From contig NZ_AUHJ01000005.1 in NCBI RefSeq assembly GCF_000423125.1, positions 1 to 64,000 of the forward strand: 64,000 nt of DNA, read 5' to 3'. The notes beneath the pieces are model-generated. The model had not been told where the DNA came from. It searched no databases and was given only the letters and a program-made list of their open reading frames with translations. Shown in pieces: positions 35,574 to 44,324 of this stretch (the stretch's first letter is position 1; every line of letters starts with the position of its first letter). The translations under genes were made by a program, and so were the position numbers. Source of the stretch: Haliea salexigens DSM 19537 (GTDB lineage: Bacteria > Pseudomonadota > Gammaproteobacteria > Pseudomonadales > Halieaceae).

Positions 35574-36041
35574 ATGGTTTATACCTTGGATAAGACAGAT
35601 CTACGCATTCTCGCGTTTCTGCAAAGCGAGGGGCGCCTGTCCAATGTGGAGTTGGCCCGGCGGGTGAATCTCAGCCCCAGCCCCTGCCTTGAGCGGGTGC
35701 GTCGGTTGGAGAGTACGGGTTTTATAGAGGGTTACAGCGCTCGCCTCGACGCCGCGGCGCTGGGGTTCGGTACCAGCGCCTTCATTCAGGTAACACTGGA
35801 TCGCACAACGGCGGAGGTGTTTGATCGCTTTCGGGACGCCGTAATCCTGATTCATGAGGTGGCGGAGTGCCATATGGTGGCAGGCGGTTTTGATTACTTA
35901 CTGAAACTGAGGCTGACCAGCATGGATGCCTATCGCGCCGTGCTGGCGCGTATCGTGGACCTGCCTGGTGTCGCACAGACGCATACCTATGTCGTCATTG
36001 AAGCGATCAAGCAGGATGCCGGATTGCCCCTCTTACGCTGA
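35574..36041 (+). CDS. Lrp/AsnC-family regulator, likely of putA
   Basis: About 155 residues. The N-terminal helix-turn-helix is LDKTDLRILAFLQSEGRLSN followed by VELARRVNLSPSPCLERVRR, characteristic of Lrp/AsnC proteins, and the C-terminal alpha/beta ligand domain contains AECHMVAGGFDYLLKLR and VAQTHTYVVIE. The ATG at 35574 is favoured by GGGGAGGA eight bases upstream; a longer frame from 35439 exists in the control region but lacks support. Its divergent placement from putA matches PutR activators that respond to proline. It overlaps the convergent asparaginase-domain gene by nine bases. Confidence 0.9.
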   Translation: MVYTLDKTDLRILAFLQSEGRLSNVELARRVNLSPSPCLERVRRLESTGFIEGYSARLDAAALGFGTSAFIQVTLDRTTAEVFDRFRDAVILIHEVAECHMVAGGFDYLLKLRLTSMDAYRAVLARIVDLPGVAQTHTYVVIEAIKQDAGLPLLR

Positions 36042-36524
36042 GGTGACTGCTTCAAAGCGGTTTGCCGCAACGTTTTTAACGACGTTGTCCGCATCGAATA
36101 CTTCACCGTTCATGGCAATGTACACGCCGGGCGGCTTGCCCTGCAGTGCCCCGATGGCGCAGCCGATATTGAAGATGGCGTCGGATTGCGCGAATGCCGC
36201 CGGCTGCAACGCACCGGTGAGCACGATGCACTTGCCGGGGATGTCCTGCAGCGCGCGTGCCGTGGCGACCATGCCGTCGGTGCCGTGGGTGATCAGAACA
36301 CACTGTTCGGGGCACTGGATTGCGGCGCGACGGATCAGATCCCGATCCGCGTCTGTCATGTCCAGGCTATCCTTGCGCATGGCCGATTCCACGCTGTAGT
36401 CGAACCGGGCTCCCATGCGCTGCAGTAATTCACCGATAACCGGCTCGCCCACCTGGTAGTCACTTTTGGCATCGAAGTAGATCTTGTCGATGGTGCCACC
36501 GGTGGTGATGATATGCAGTTTCAT
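36033..36524 (-). CDS. Single-domain asparaginase family protein
   Basis: About 163 residues. It has the first catalytic threonine motif HIITTGGTIDKIYFD and the second threonine motif ITHGTDGMVATARAL of type I/II L-asparaginases, but it ends where a full enzyme (about 330 residues) would continue into its second domain. The frame shows a clean start and stop, and short proteins of this kind are widely annotated, so it is a family in its own right rather than an obvious truncation. It may hydrolyse asparagine or a related amide; without the C-terminal domain this is uncertain. Confidence 0.85.
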   Translation of the reverse strand: MKLHIITTGGTIDKIYFDAKSDYQVGEPVIGELLQRMGARFDYSVESAMRKDSLDMTDADRDLIRRAAIQCPEQCVLITHGTDGMVATARALQDIPGKCIVLTGALQPAAFAQSDAIFNIGCAIGALQGKPPGVYIAMNGEVFDADNVVKNVAANRFEAVTSA

Positions 36525-36573
36525 GGGTTTGCGTCTCTCGGCCGTGAACGGTGGGGCAGTATAGCGCCGGGGC

Positions 36574-38100
36574 TTACGGCTGGGTACCGAGTGCCTGTTC
36601 CAGCCGGTCACAGAGGGCTCGCAGGATCTGCACGCGGGCATAACGCTTGTCGTTGGCCGCAACCAGTATCCAGGGTGCGTTCGGGGTGGATGTCAGCGCG
36701 AGCATGTCCAGCACGGCGCGCTCATAGTCCTCCCAGCGTTCGCGATTGCGCCAGTCATCCTCGGTAATCTTGTGCTGTTTGTGTGGAGTGGTTTCTCGCT
36801 GTCGAAACCGGTGCAGCTGTTCCTCCGGCGAAATATGCAGCCAGAACTTGAGAAGCACGCCGCCATGCCCGGCAATCTGCGCCTCGAAATCATTGATTTC
36901 CTCGTAGGCTCGCTGCCATTCTTCGGTGCTCGCAAACCCCTCCACACGCTCGACCAGCACGCGTCCGTACCAGGAGCGGTCAAACAACATGGTGCGACCG
37001 CGCCGTTCCAGCGCGCGCCAGTAGCGCCACAGATAATGCTGGGCGCGCTCTTCGTCCGAGGGCGCGCTGCTTTGCACGACGCGATAGAGGCGGGGGTCCA
37101 TGGCTGCTGTAACCCGGCGAATAGCGGAGCCCTTGCCCGCTGCATCCCAGCCTTCGAAAACCGCCACTAGAGAGCGTTGCGCCTCGTGTGCACGCCAAGC
37201 GAGTGCCTGCAGGCGCTGCTGTTGTTCCACCAGTGAACGACGATAGGTGGACTTGGAGAGCCGCAAGTCGCTGGGTACCGCTGCCAGTGCCGGTGTTGTC
37301 GTCGCATGCGCGGGGGGCGGGCAGGGCATGCTGCTTGCTCCGTTGCCGCCACGGGCTACCGCGGCTCGCTCCGTCATCATGCGCAGAAGCGTTGCGCCGG
37401 CGTCCAGGTCGCGCTGGCGCGGGTCCGCTGCCGTAATCAAGTGCCAGGGCGCCGTCGCGGAACTGCTCTCTGCAAGCACCTGATCGGCTGCGCCCTGGGC
37501 GGCCGCGGGGTCCTCAGCCCATTGTGCTGCCGCAGCCGGCAGGTGTTGCAGGCGTATTCGGTCTGCGGCGAGCCGTTTTTGCTGGGTGTCGCGATCCACA
37601 TGCAGCCACAGTTTCACGAGCAGGGTGCCATCGTTGTGCAGCATGTGCTCAAAGCGCTGTATAGTCGCCAGCCTCTCACGCTGCTCCGGGGCGGTGAGCT
37701 TTCCCGCCGCGCTGTCGTGCAAGAGGCGGGTGTACCACGAGCCGAGAAAAATGGTGGTACGGCCCTTCCGCGGCATGTGACGCCAGAAACGCCAGAAATA
37801 AGGCCGATCCTCTTCTTCGTCCGAATGCCTCCACTGGGCACTGGTGTCAACGAACCTCGGGTCCAGCCACTCGTTCAGCCGGTGCACCAGTTCGCTCTTG
37901 CCGGCGCCCGGCAAGCCGCCAATCACGATGATCATGGGATAGTCGCGCTTTCCCAGGTCCAGTTGCGCCTGTAACAAGGCGCTCCGGAGTGCTGTTTCCC
38001 GCGCCTTCATGTCGGCGCGGGCTGGCTTGATGAAACTCGAGGAGTGTTCACGGGGTCTACCTCGGTACGGTGCAGTCGAATTCGCTTGTTGTTGGTGCAT
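36574..38100 (-). CDS. Polyphosphate:AMP phosphotransferase, two PPK2 domains
   Basis: A 508-residue protein with two polyphosphate kinase 2 domains. The first has a Walker A motif GLPGAGKS at 62-69, LDPRFVDT and GRTTIFLGSWYTRLL. The second has GWDAAGKG at 317-324, RRVTAAMDPRLYRV and the Walker B-like GRTMLFDRSWYGRVLVERV. This is the class II PPK2 layout, in which the C-terminal domain converts AMP to ADP using polyphosphate. The first domain has the changed GLPGAGKS loop typical for this class and is thought to be less active. The start could also be ATG at 38010. Role: nucleotide salvage and polyphosphate use. Confidence 0.93.
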   Translation of the reverse strand: MHQQQANSTAPYRGRPREHSSSFIKPARADMKARETALRSALLQAQLDLGKRDYPMIIVIGGLPGAGKSELVHRLNEWLDPRFVDTSAQWRHSDEEEDRPYFWRFWRHMPRKGRTTIFLGSWYTRLLHDSAAGKLTAPEQRERLATIQRFEHMLHNDGTLLVKLWLHVDRDTQQKRLAADRIRLQHLPAAAAQWAEDPAAAQGAADQVLAESSSATAPWHLITAADPRQRDLDAGATLLRMMTERAAVARGGNGASSMPCPPPAHATTTPALAAVPSDLRLSKSTYRRSLVEQQQRLQALAWRAHEAQRSLVAVFEGWDAAGKGSAIRRVTAAMDPRLYRVVQSSAPSDEERAQHYLWRYWRALERRGRTMLFDRSWYGRVLVERVEGFASTEEWQRAYEEINDFEAQIAGHGGVLLKFWLHISPEEQLHRFRQRETTPHKQHKITEDDWRNRERWEDYERAVLDMLALTSTPNAPWILVAANDKRYARVQILRALCDRLEQALGTQP

Positions 38101-38122
38101 AGGCTAGTGGAACATAGGCCGG

Positions 38123-38128
38123 TATAAT
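38123..38128 (+). promoter_or_regulatory. Perfect -10 box upstream of methyltransferase gene
   Basis: TATAAT lies at 38123-38128 in the 55-base gap between divergent genes, 28 bases before the ATG at 38156. No convincing -35 is found at 16-18 bases upstream, where the sequence runs into the start of the polyphosphate enzyme gene. GGAG at 38143-38146 is the ribosome binding site for 38156. Confidence 0.4.
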
Positions 38129-38155
38129 CATACGCAATTCATGGAGATTAGCAGA

Positions 38156-38785
38156 ATGGGATTTTACGAACGGAGGATCCTGCCTCACGTGATCAATTGT
38201 GCTTGTGCCAGCAAGCCGATCATGCGCCAACGCGAGAAGGTTGTGCCACTTGCGCGTGGCGAGGTGCTGGAGATAGGTATTGGTACCGGGCTCAATTTGC
38301 CCTATTACGACCCGGCGAGGGTCACGCGGCTGATTGGCCTTGATCCTTCGGAAAAGTCCTGGGAGCTTGCCGGCAAGCGCGCGGCGGCCTTGCCCTTTAC
38401 CGTGGAGTTTGTCGGGCTGCCGGGCGAAGCCATTCCACTGGCGGATGAGAGTGTAGACACGGTTGTTGTGACCTTTGCGCTTTGTACCATTCCTGACCCG
38501 GTAGCGGCATTACACGGCATGGCTCGCGTGTTGCGGCCGGGGGGGGAATTACTGTTTGCTGAGCACGGGCTCGCACCGGATGCCGGTGTGCAGCGTTGGC
38601 AGAATCGGGTCAACGGGTTCTGGGCCGCCGTAGCCGGGGGTTGCAATCTCAACCGCGATATTCCTGGCCTACTCGCTGCAGGCGGCTTTGAGGTAAGTGA
38701 GCTGCAGACACAGTATCTCCCGGGTACGCCACGCATTGCCGGTTATAATTTCTGGGGCCGTGCCCATCGCGCAGCCAGCGCCTGA
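38156..38785 (+). CDS. Class I SAM-dependent methyltransferase
   Basis: About 209 residues of the UbiE/phospholipid N-methyltransferase-like group. The SAM-binding motif I is VLEIGIGTGLNLPYYDP, the acidic residue after strand two is in LIGLDPSEKSW, and motif III is RPGGELLFAEHG. The N-terminal MGFYERRILPHVINCACASK is found in a family of small methyltransferases of unknown acceptor. The start at 38156 is set by GGAG nine bases upstream; ATG at 38141 would overlap that site. It lies 17 bases before tamA and may be transcribed with it. Confidence 0.88.
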   Translation: MGFYERRILPHVINCACASKPIMRQREKVVPLARGEVLEIGIGTGLNLPYYDPARVTRLIGLDPSEKSWELAGKRAAALPFTVEFVGLPGEAIPLADESVDTVVVTFALCTIPDPVAALHGMARVLRPGGELLFAEHGLAPDAGVQRWQNRVNGFWAAVAGGCNLNRDIPGLLAAGGFEVSELQTQYLPGTPRIAGYNFWGRAHRAASA

Positions 38786-38802
38786 TCCGGGTAAAGCCCG
38801 CT

Positions 38803-40554
38803 GTGCTGCGACATGCTCGCTTTCTGCTGCTGTGCTGTTGCGTCCTGCCCTGGTCTACCGTCAGGGCAGACGCCCTGCTCGAATACCGCCTGGAGGGTCT
38901 CGACAAAGCACAGCGCGCCAATGTTGAAGCCTGGTTGGGCGCTCTGCCTGAAAGCGAAGCCGCGCGCAGCAATTTCCTCTCCTCGGCCAGGGAGCGTGTG
39001 GCGGATAGCTTGAAGGCGCTGGGCTATTACCGTGCCGATGTCGACCTCACAGTAGACAGAGCCACAAGCCCCTGGGAGCTGCTGATCGTTGTTACGCCCG
39101 GCCCGCCGGTCACGGTGGAAGAGCTTGATATTCAGGTAACGGGCGCCGCGCAGGACGACCCGGCGTTCCAGCGCCTCCTGGCTGATCCGGGCCTTGCCGT
39201 GGGTGACACACTGCACCACGGACACTATGAGTCACTGCGCAATTCGCTGTTGCAGTTGGGGCAGCGCAGAGGATACTTTGATGCCCGATTGCTGCAGCGT
39301 TCGGTGGCAGTGGAGCCTGCCGCGAACACTGCGCGGGTGCAGCTGCACTACGCCAGCGGTGACCGCTATCGGGTGGGGGAGTTGCGTTATGCCGAGGATA
39401 TCGTCTCCCCGGAGCTGCTGCAGTCGCTCAGTCACTTCAAATCGGGAGCGCCCTACGACGTTGGCGCGTTGCAGACACTGCAGGCGGAGCTGCAACGCAC
39501 GGGCTACTTTTCCGGAGTCACCCTGCGCCCGCTGCTGGAGCAGCGTGCTGATGGCAACGTACCGCTGCAGCTGGAGCTGTTTCCCGCCAAACGGCATACG
39601 GTGGATGTGGGTATAGGGTACAGCACTGATACCGAGGAGCGCGTATCGGCCACCTGGAAAACACCGCGTATCAACCGCCACGGGCACAGTCAGGAAACCC
39701 GCTTCGAATATTCCCGCATAAACCCGAGTGGGCAATTCACGTACAACATCCCGCTGACCCACCCGCTGGAGGACATGTTGCAGTTTTCGCTGCGCGTGGA
39801 ACAGAATGAGTTCGGTGATCTGGACAGCAACCAGCATGAAGCGCAGGTGCGCCGGGAACGACGCTATGGCAGATGGGTGCTGAGCTATCACCTGCGAGCA
39901 CTGAATGAGCGCTGGGATGCGGCGACCGTGCAGGGCGACGAAGACTATCTTTTGCCAGGTTTCACGGTTTCGCACAAGTCGCGAGAGGGGTCGCCGGTCA
40001 ACCCCGACCGCGGTTTCAGCCAGTTCTATGAGGTGGAAGCCACCTCGAGTCAGCTCGGTTCCAGTATCGATATGACCCGGCTCTACGCCAATTGGGTGCA
40101 TGTCATGCCACTCGGCGAACGGGGCCGCCTGGTCAGTCGTGCCGAGGCCGGTGCGGCGCTCATTGGGGAGGGGCAGCGGGACGACCTGGCACCGTCGCTG
40201 AGCTTTTTCGCCGGTGGCTCACAGAGCCTGCGCGGCTACGGGTATCAATCCATTGGCAATACGGTCCCCGTCATGTTGCGCAATGGAAGCGAGGTTGACT
40301 ACGTGCTCGGGGCCGATCGCCTGGCACTGGCCAGCCTCGAGTACCAGTACCGGTTCCTGCCGGACTGGCGTGCCGCCGTGTTCGTGGACGGGGGTGACGC
40401 CTTCGATGAGGGTGAGTTCGAGGCGGTGATCGGCGCGGGCTTCGGGCTGCATTATCTGACCCCCGTGGGCGCCCTCAAGCTGGAAATCGCCAACAGCGTC
40501 AGCGAGGACAACCCGGACTGGCGTTTCCACATCAATATCGGAGCTGAGTTTTGA
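38803..40554 (+). CDS. tamA: Outer membrane translocation module protein TamA
   Basis: A 583-residue Omp85-superfamily protein. A signal peptide (FLLLCCCVLPWSTVRA) is followed by three POTRA-like domains to about residue 265, with LEYRLEGLDKAQRANVEAWL, and a 16-strand barrel domain with the loop RGYGYQSIG and a C-terminal FHINIGAEF ending in phenylalanine, as in outer membrane barrels. It is a GTG start at 38803. It forms the TAM complex with TamB, which it overlaps by four bases. The complex helps insertion of outer membrane proteins or lipid transport. Confidence 0.94.
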   Translation: MLRHARFLLLCCCVLPWSTVRADALLEYRLEGLDKAQRANVEAWLGALPESEAARSNFLSSARERVADSLKALGYYRADVDLTVDRATSPWELLIVVTPGPPVTVEELDIQVTGAAQDDPAFQRLLADPGLAVGDTLHHGHYESLRNSLLQLGQRRGYFDARLLQRSVAVEPAANTARVQLHYASGDRYRVGELRYAEDIVSPELLQSLSHFKSGAPYDVGALQTLQAELQRTGYFSGVTLRPLLEQRADGNVPLQLELFPAKRHTVDVGIGYSTDTEERVSATWKTPRINRHGHSQETRFEYSRINPSGQFTYNIPLTHPLEDMLQFSLRVEQNEFGDLDSNQHEAQVRRERRYGRWVLSYHLRALNERWDAATVQGDEDYLLPGFTVSHKSREGSPVNPDRGFSQFYEVEATSSQLGSSIDMTRLYANWVHVMPLGERGRLVSRAEAGAALIGEGQRDDLAPSLSFFAGGSQSLRGYGYQSIGNTVPVMLRNGSEVDYVLGADRLALASLEYQYRFLPDWRAAVFVDGGDAFDEGEFEAVIGAGFGLHYLTPVGALKLEIANSVSEDNPDWRFHINIGAEF

Positions 40555-43500
40555 AGAAGCTGGCGGCTGTATTGAGCGCTGTCCTGCTGATGCTCGTCAT
40601 CGCGGTGCTGCTGCTGCCGTTCAGTGCCAGCGGCACACGGTTTCTGGTGACCCTTATCCCGGCGAGCTCGCCGCTGCAGGTGACCTATGCAGGAGGGCGC
40701 CTGGCCGGTGAATTAGAGCTGGCGAATCTGCGTTTGACACTCGATGGACTGAAGGTCGAACTTGCGGGTGTGCACACAGAGCTTCGTCCCGCCTGCCTGT
40801 GGCAGAGTCTATTCTGTTTTACCAGGCTGGATATTGATCGTCTGGATGTGGTTGTGGAGCAAGACGATACGACCGATGAAGCGGCTACCGAAGCACCCTC
40901 CACCGAACCAGTGCAGCTCCCGGTGCGCTTGCGAGCACCCGGCGTGCGTATAGCGCAAACCCGCGTGCGCTGGCCCGGAGGTGTGTGGCAACAGGCCGCT
41001 TCCGAGCTGGATATTGAACTGACCCCGGAGGGGGTGTACCTGGGGTCGGCAATCCTGCGCAACGCCGAACTCGCCCTTGAGACAGCAGCGCCCTCAGCGC
41101 CTGCAGGAGAGCCCTCAGCGTCTGGAAAAGAGCCCTCAGCGTCTGGAAAAGAGCCCTCAGCGCCGGCAGGAGAGCCCTCAGCGCGGGTAGCCCTCAAGCT
41201 GCCCGAGCTGCGATTGCCGCTTACGCTGGCCGTCGATGCGCTGACGCTGGAGCAGCCGCGCCTGCGGCTGGGCGATGAGATCACACAGTTCGAAGCCGTA
41301 CGTGCCGCCGCCCGCTGGCGTGGAGAACAGCTCGAGATCGAAACCCTGGAGCTGGTCCAGGCGGAGCTCGGTCGGCTTGCCGCCAGCGGCCACGTCAACA
41401 TGACGGGCGACTGGCCCCTGCAGCTGGCCTTGCGCGCCGATCTTACCTGGGCGGAGCTGCCCCCTCAGTTCAGCGCACGAACGCTACAGCTCGACCTGTC
41501 CGGCGATGTGGGTGACCTGCAGCTTGAGCTGCTCTCACCCGGGCAGCCGCGCCTGGCGCTTTCCGGTGCAGTCGACCTGCTTGCACCTGAGCTGCCTTTC
41601 AAACTCTCGGCTGTGCTCAATGGGGAGGAGCCACTGGGGCTTGCAGAGGTTGAGGGGGTCCCAGCAGCGTTCGCCGAAGCTGCGGTGGCGTGGCCGCTGG
41701 AACTGACTGCCACGGGTAGTCTTGAGGCCCAGGCGCTCACGCTGCGGGCGCAGCTGCATGAGCTGGGCTACGAGTCCCTGGATATCATGCTGTCAGCACG
41801 TCACACCCCCGGTAGCCTTGAGGTCGACAAGCTGCAGCTTGACGGGGCGAGTGCCGGCAACCTCTCTGCCTCAGGTGTGCTGGACTACGGCGAGGCAATC
41901 GCCTGGCGGGCCGTTGTGGAGACGCCCGGCCTGCAGATGCCGCGCTGGAGCGATTACCTGTTCGGCTCACTGTCGGGCGGTTTCGCAACGAGCGGTCAGC
42001 TAGAGGCGCAGAACTGGCGGGTCGTACTTGATGATGTTGACTTGTCGGGCGACATCAATGGGCTTCCGGCGCTGGTTGAGGGGGGGCTCACACTGGATTC
42101 CGCTACGCTGGTGCACAGCGGTGCGCTGCGCGCACAGGTGAATGGCGGAGAGATCGATATCACCGCAGACGAGGGTACCGCCGGTGAGGTTCATGCTGAG
42201 CTGGGTATAGCCGACTTGAGTCGCTGGTCACGTGACGCGGGTGGCAGTGTGCTGTTAAACGCCGACTGGTCGCAGGCGAGCAATCGTCTGGCGCTGCGGG
42301 GGAGCGTGCAGGGTGTTTACTGGAACAGCCTCCGCGCAGACCGCGGTGTGCTGGAGGGCAGCATGGATCTGGGCGAGAACCTGGGCGCGAGCCTGCGCGG
42401 TGAGGGCCAGTTGCGCCTGGACCAGATGGAATTGGCCGGCGTGGCACTGGAGGGTTTAGGGCTCAAGTTAACAGGTGGACCCGAGTCCGCAGAGCTTGGC
42501 CTGAGCATTACGGGTGACATCACCGGTAAGCTTGAGGTTGCGGCGACTGCCGTTGACGACGGTTGGCAATTGACGGTGCCGCCGACCGAGTTCGCAACGC
42601 CCCTCGGCCCGCTGTCACTGGGTATGCCGATTGAGGCGCGTGTGACACAAGCCGGCGGCAGCGTCAGCGCGCACTGCTGGTTGTTACCGGAGAGCGAGTT
42701 GTGCCTGGCTGACATTGCGCTGGGCGCCACGGGCGGCTTAACCGGCCAACTGACCGGCGACCTGGCACTGGTGGACGCAGTATTGCCGCAGCAAGTTGAG
42801 GCCCGTGGGCCGCTGCAGGCAGAGGTCTCGATTGCCTGGTCTCCGGATGCCGCGCTGCAGGCCGAGGCGCAGCTGACCAGCCCGGGGGGCGCAATTACGC
42901 AATTCCACCCCGAGGGTGAGTCTGCCTCGTTCACTTGGGAATCCCTTGCTGTCACTGTCGAGCAGGGCGCTGATGGCCTGGCCCTGGAAGCCGGGTTGCA
43001 ACAGGACGGCCGCCAGCGTCTTGCCCTCAATGTGGCACTGCCATCACGGCGCGACGGTGCCCTGCAGGGCCTGTTTGCCGTTGACGCCTTGCAGGTTGCG
43101 GCCTTGCGACCTTTTCTGCCGCAGTTGACGCGCATCGATGGTGAACTGAGCGGGCGCATCGAACTGTCAGGTAACCTGCAGAATCCACAGGGGCAGGGCG
43201 AGCTGCGGTGGCGCAACGGCCTGGTGCGGCTGGAGGCCAACCCCACCGAGGTTGACGATATCGATGTGCGTATCGCCCTTGATGGCACCACGGCAACGCT
43301 GGCGGGCGCTGCGATGGTGGGTGGTGGGCAACTGGCGTTGAGCGGCGATGCCCAGTTCGGTGCCGAGCCAGCACTGCGCCTGGATATCAAAGGCGACAAC
43401 CACCGCTTGCTGTACCCGCCGAGCACACAACTGGAAGTGTCGCCAGACTTGCGTTTGCGCATTACGCCTGCCGGTATTCACGTGCGTGGCGAGGTGCGGG

Positions 43501-44321
43501 TGCACGAGGGGCTGCTCGCTTACGAGGAGTTGCCGCCAGGTAGTGTTACCCTTTCTGATGATGTGGTGGAGGTCGACTTTGCCGGTAATCCACTCGATGC
43601 GCACAACCCCTTCGGTCTCGATGCCGATTTGCGGCTGCGCATTGAGGACCGCTTCCGGATACGCGGCAAGGACCTGAACCTCACCGTAGGTGGCGACCTC
43701 AATCTGCGTCAGGCACCGGAGCGACCCCTGCAGCTGTTTGGCAATCTCAACATCATCGGCGGGGAGTTTCGCGCCTATGGTCAGCGCCTGTTAGTGCGTC
43801 AGGGGCGAATTGCCTTCAGCGGTGCCCCCGAAAACCCCGAGCTGAATCTGCGCGCGGAGCGTGAAATACCGGCGGAGGACGTGCGTGCCGGGGTTACGGT
43901 CACCGGCACTCTGGAGCAGCCGGAACTGACTGTGTATGCGGAACCCTCCATGTCGCAAACCGAGGCGCTGTCGTATTTGTTGCGCGGGCGAGGGCTGGAC
44001 TCCGGCGCGGGTGCGGACGGCACCGCCATGGCCCTGTCGCTGGGTACCAGCCTGGTGAACCGCAGTGCCCTGGTGGAGGAACTGAACAAGTTGCCGGGTT
44101 TGCGCAATGTGGAGTTCGGCACAGACGGCTCCGAAGACGACACAGCGGCGACCGTCAGCGGGTATATCGGTGAGCGGATTTACCTGTCCTACGGTGTGGG
44201 ATTGTATGAGCCGATCAACGTACTCACGGCGCGCCTCTATCTGCAAGCGCGCCTGTGGCTGGAGGTGGTCAGTCGGCTGGAGAGCTCGGTAGACCTCTAT
44301 TACAGCTTTGACATCGACTGA
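40551..44321 (+). CDS. tamB: Translocation and assembly module protein TamB
   Basis: A 1256-residue inner-membrane-anchored AsmA-like protein. An N-terminal helix (AVLSAVLLMLVIAVLLLPF) anchors it, followed by a long repetitive beta-strand region, and a conserved C-terminal TamB (DUF490) domain from about residue 900 with LRLRIEDRFRIRGKDLNLTV, IIGGEFRAYGQRLLVRQGRI and TVYAEPSMSQTEALSYLLRG. It starts with TTG at 40551 overlapping the tamA stop. It acts with TamA to span the periplasm. A low-complexity heptapeptide repeat lies at residues 181-208, described separately. Confidence 0.95.
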   Translation: MKKLAAVLSAVLLMLVIAVLLLPFSASGTRFLVTLIPASSPLQVTYAGGRLAGELELANLRLTLDGLKVELAGVHTELRPACLWQSLFCFTRLDIDRLDVVVEQDDTTDEAATEAPSTEPVQLPVRLRAPGVRIAQTRVRWPGGVWQQAASELDIELTPEGVYLGSAILRNAELALETAAPSAPAGEPSASGKEPSASGKEPSAPAGEPSARVALKLPELRLPLTLAVDALTLEQPRLRLGDEITQFEAVRAAARWRGEQLEIETLELVQAELGRLAASGHVNMTGDWPLQLALRADLTWAELPPQFSARTLQLDLSGDVGDLQLELLSPGQPRLALSGAVDLLAPELPFKLSAVLNGEEPLGLAEVEGVPAAFAEAAVAWPLELTATGSLEAQALTLRAQLHELGYESLDIMLSARHTPGSLEVDKLQLDGASAGNLSASGVLDYGEAIAWRAVVETPGLQMPRWSDYLFGSLSGGFATSGQLEAQNWRVVLDDVDLSGDINGLPALVEGGLTLDSATLVHSGALRAQVNGGEIDITADEGTAGEVHAELGIADLSRWSRDAGGSVLLNADWSQASNRLALRGSVQGVYWNSLRADRGVLEGSMDLGENLGASLRGEGQLRLDQMELAGVALEGLGLKLTGGPESAELGLSITGDITGKLEVAATAVDDGWQLTVPPTEFATPLGPLSLGMPIEARVTQAGGSVSAHCWLLPESELCLADIALGATGGLTGQLTGDLALVDAVLPQQVEARGPLQAEVSIAWSPDAALQAEAQLTSPGGAITQFHPEGESASFTWESLAVTVEQGADGLALEAGLQQDGRQRLALNVALPSRRDGALQGLFAVDALQVAALRPFLPQLTRIDGELSGRIELSGNLQNPQGQGELRWRNGLVRLEANPTEVDDIDVRIALDGTTATLAGAAMVGGGQLALSGDAQFGAEPALRLDIKGDNHRLLYPPSTQLEVSPDLRLRITPAGIHVRGEVRVHEGLLAYEELPPGSVTLSDDVVEVDFAGNPLDAHNPFGLDADLRLRIEDRFRIRGKDLNLTVGGDLNLRQAPERPLQLFGNLNIIGGEFRAYGQRLLVRQGRIAFSGAPENPELNLRAEREIPAEDVRAGVTVTGTLEQPELTVYAEPSMSQTEALSYLLRGRGLDSGAGADGTAMALSLGTSLVNRSALVEELNKLPGLRNVEFGTDGSEDDTAATVSGYIGERIYLSYGVGLYEPINVLTARLYLQARLWLEVVSRLESSVDLYYSFDID
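41091..41183 (+). repeat. 21-base in-frame tandem repeat inside tamB
   Basis: CCCTCAGCG recurs at 41091, 41112, 41133, 41154 and 41175, exactly 21 bases apart, encoding four heptapeptides: PSAPAGE, PSASGKE, PSASGKE, PSAPAGE, then a partial PSA. The order is symmetrical (A-B-B-A). The unit keeps the frame, so copy number can change without breaking tamB. Confidence 0.9.
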
Positions 44322-44324
44322 TCG

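Noticed and set aside
36033-36524. Asparaginase pseudogene
   Set aside because: The frame has a normal start, both catalytic motifs and a clean stop, and the sequence after the stop shows no remains of the missing domain because it is occupied by the convergent regulator gene.
41091-41183. CRISPR-like array
   Set aside because: The repeats are direct, without unique spacers, keep a 21-base reading frame and lie inside tamB.
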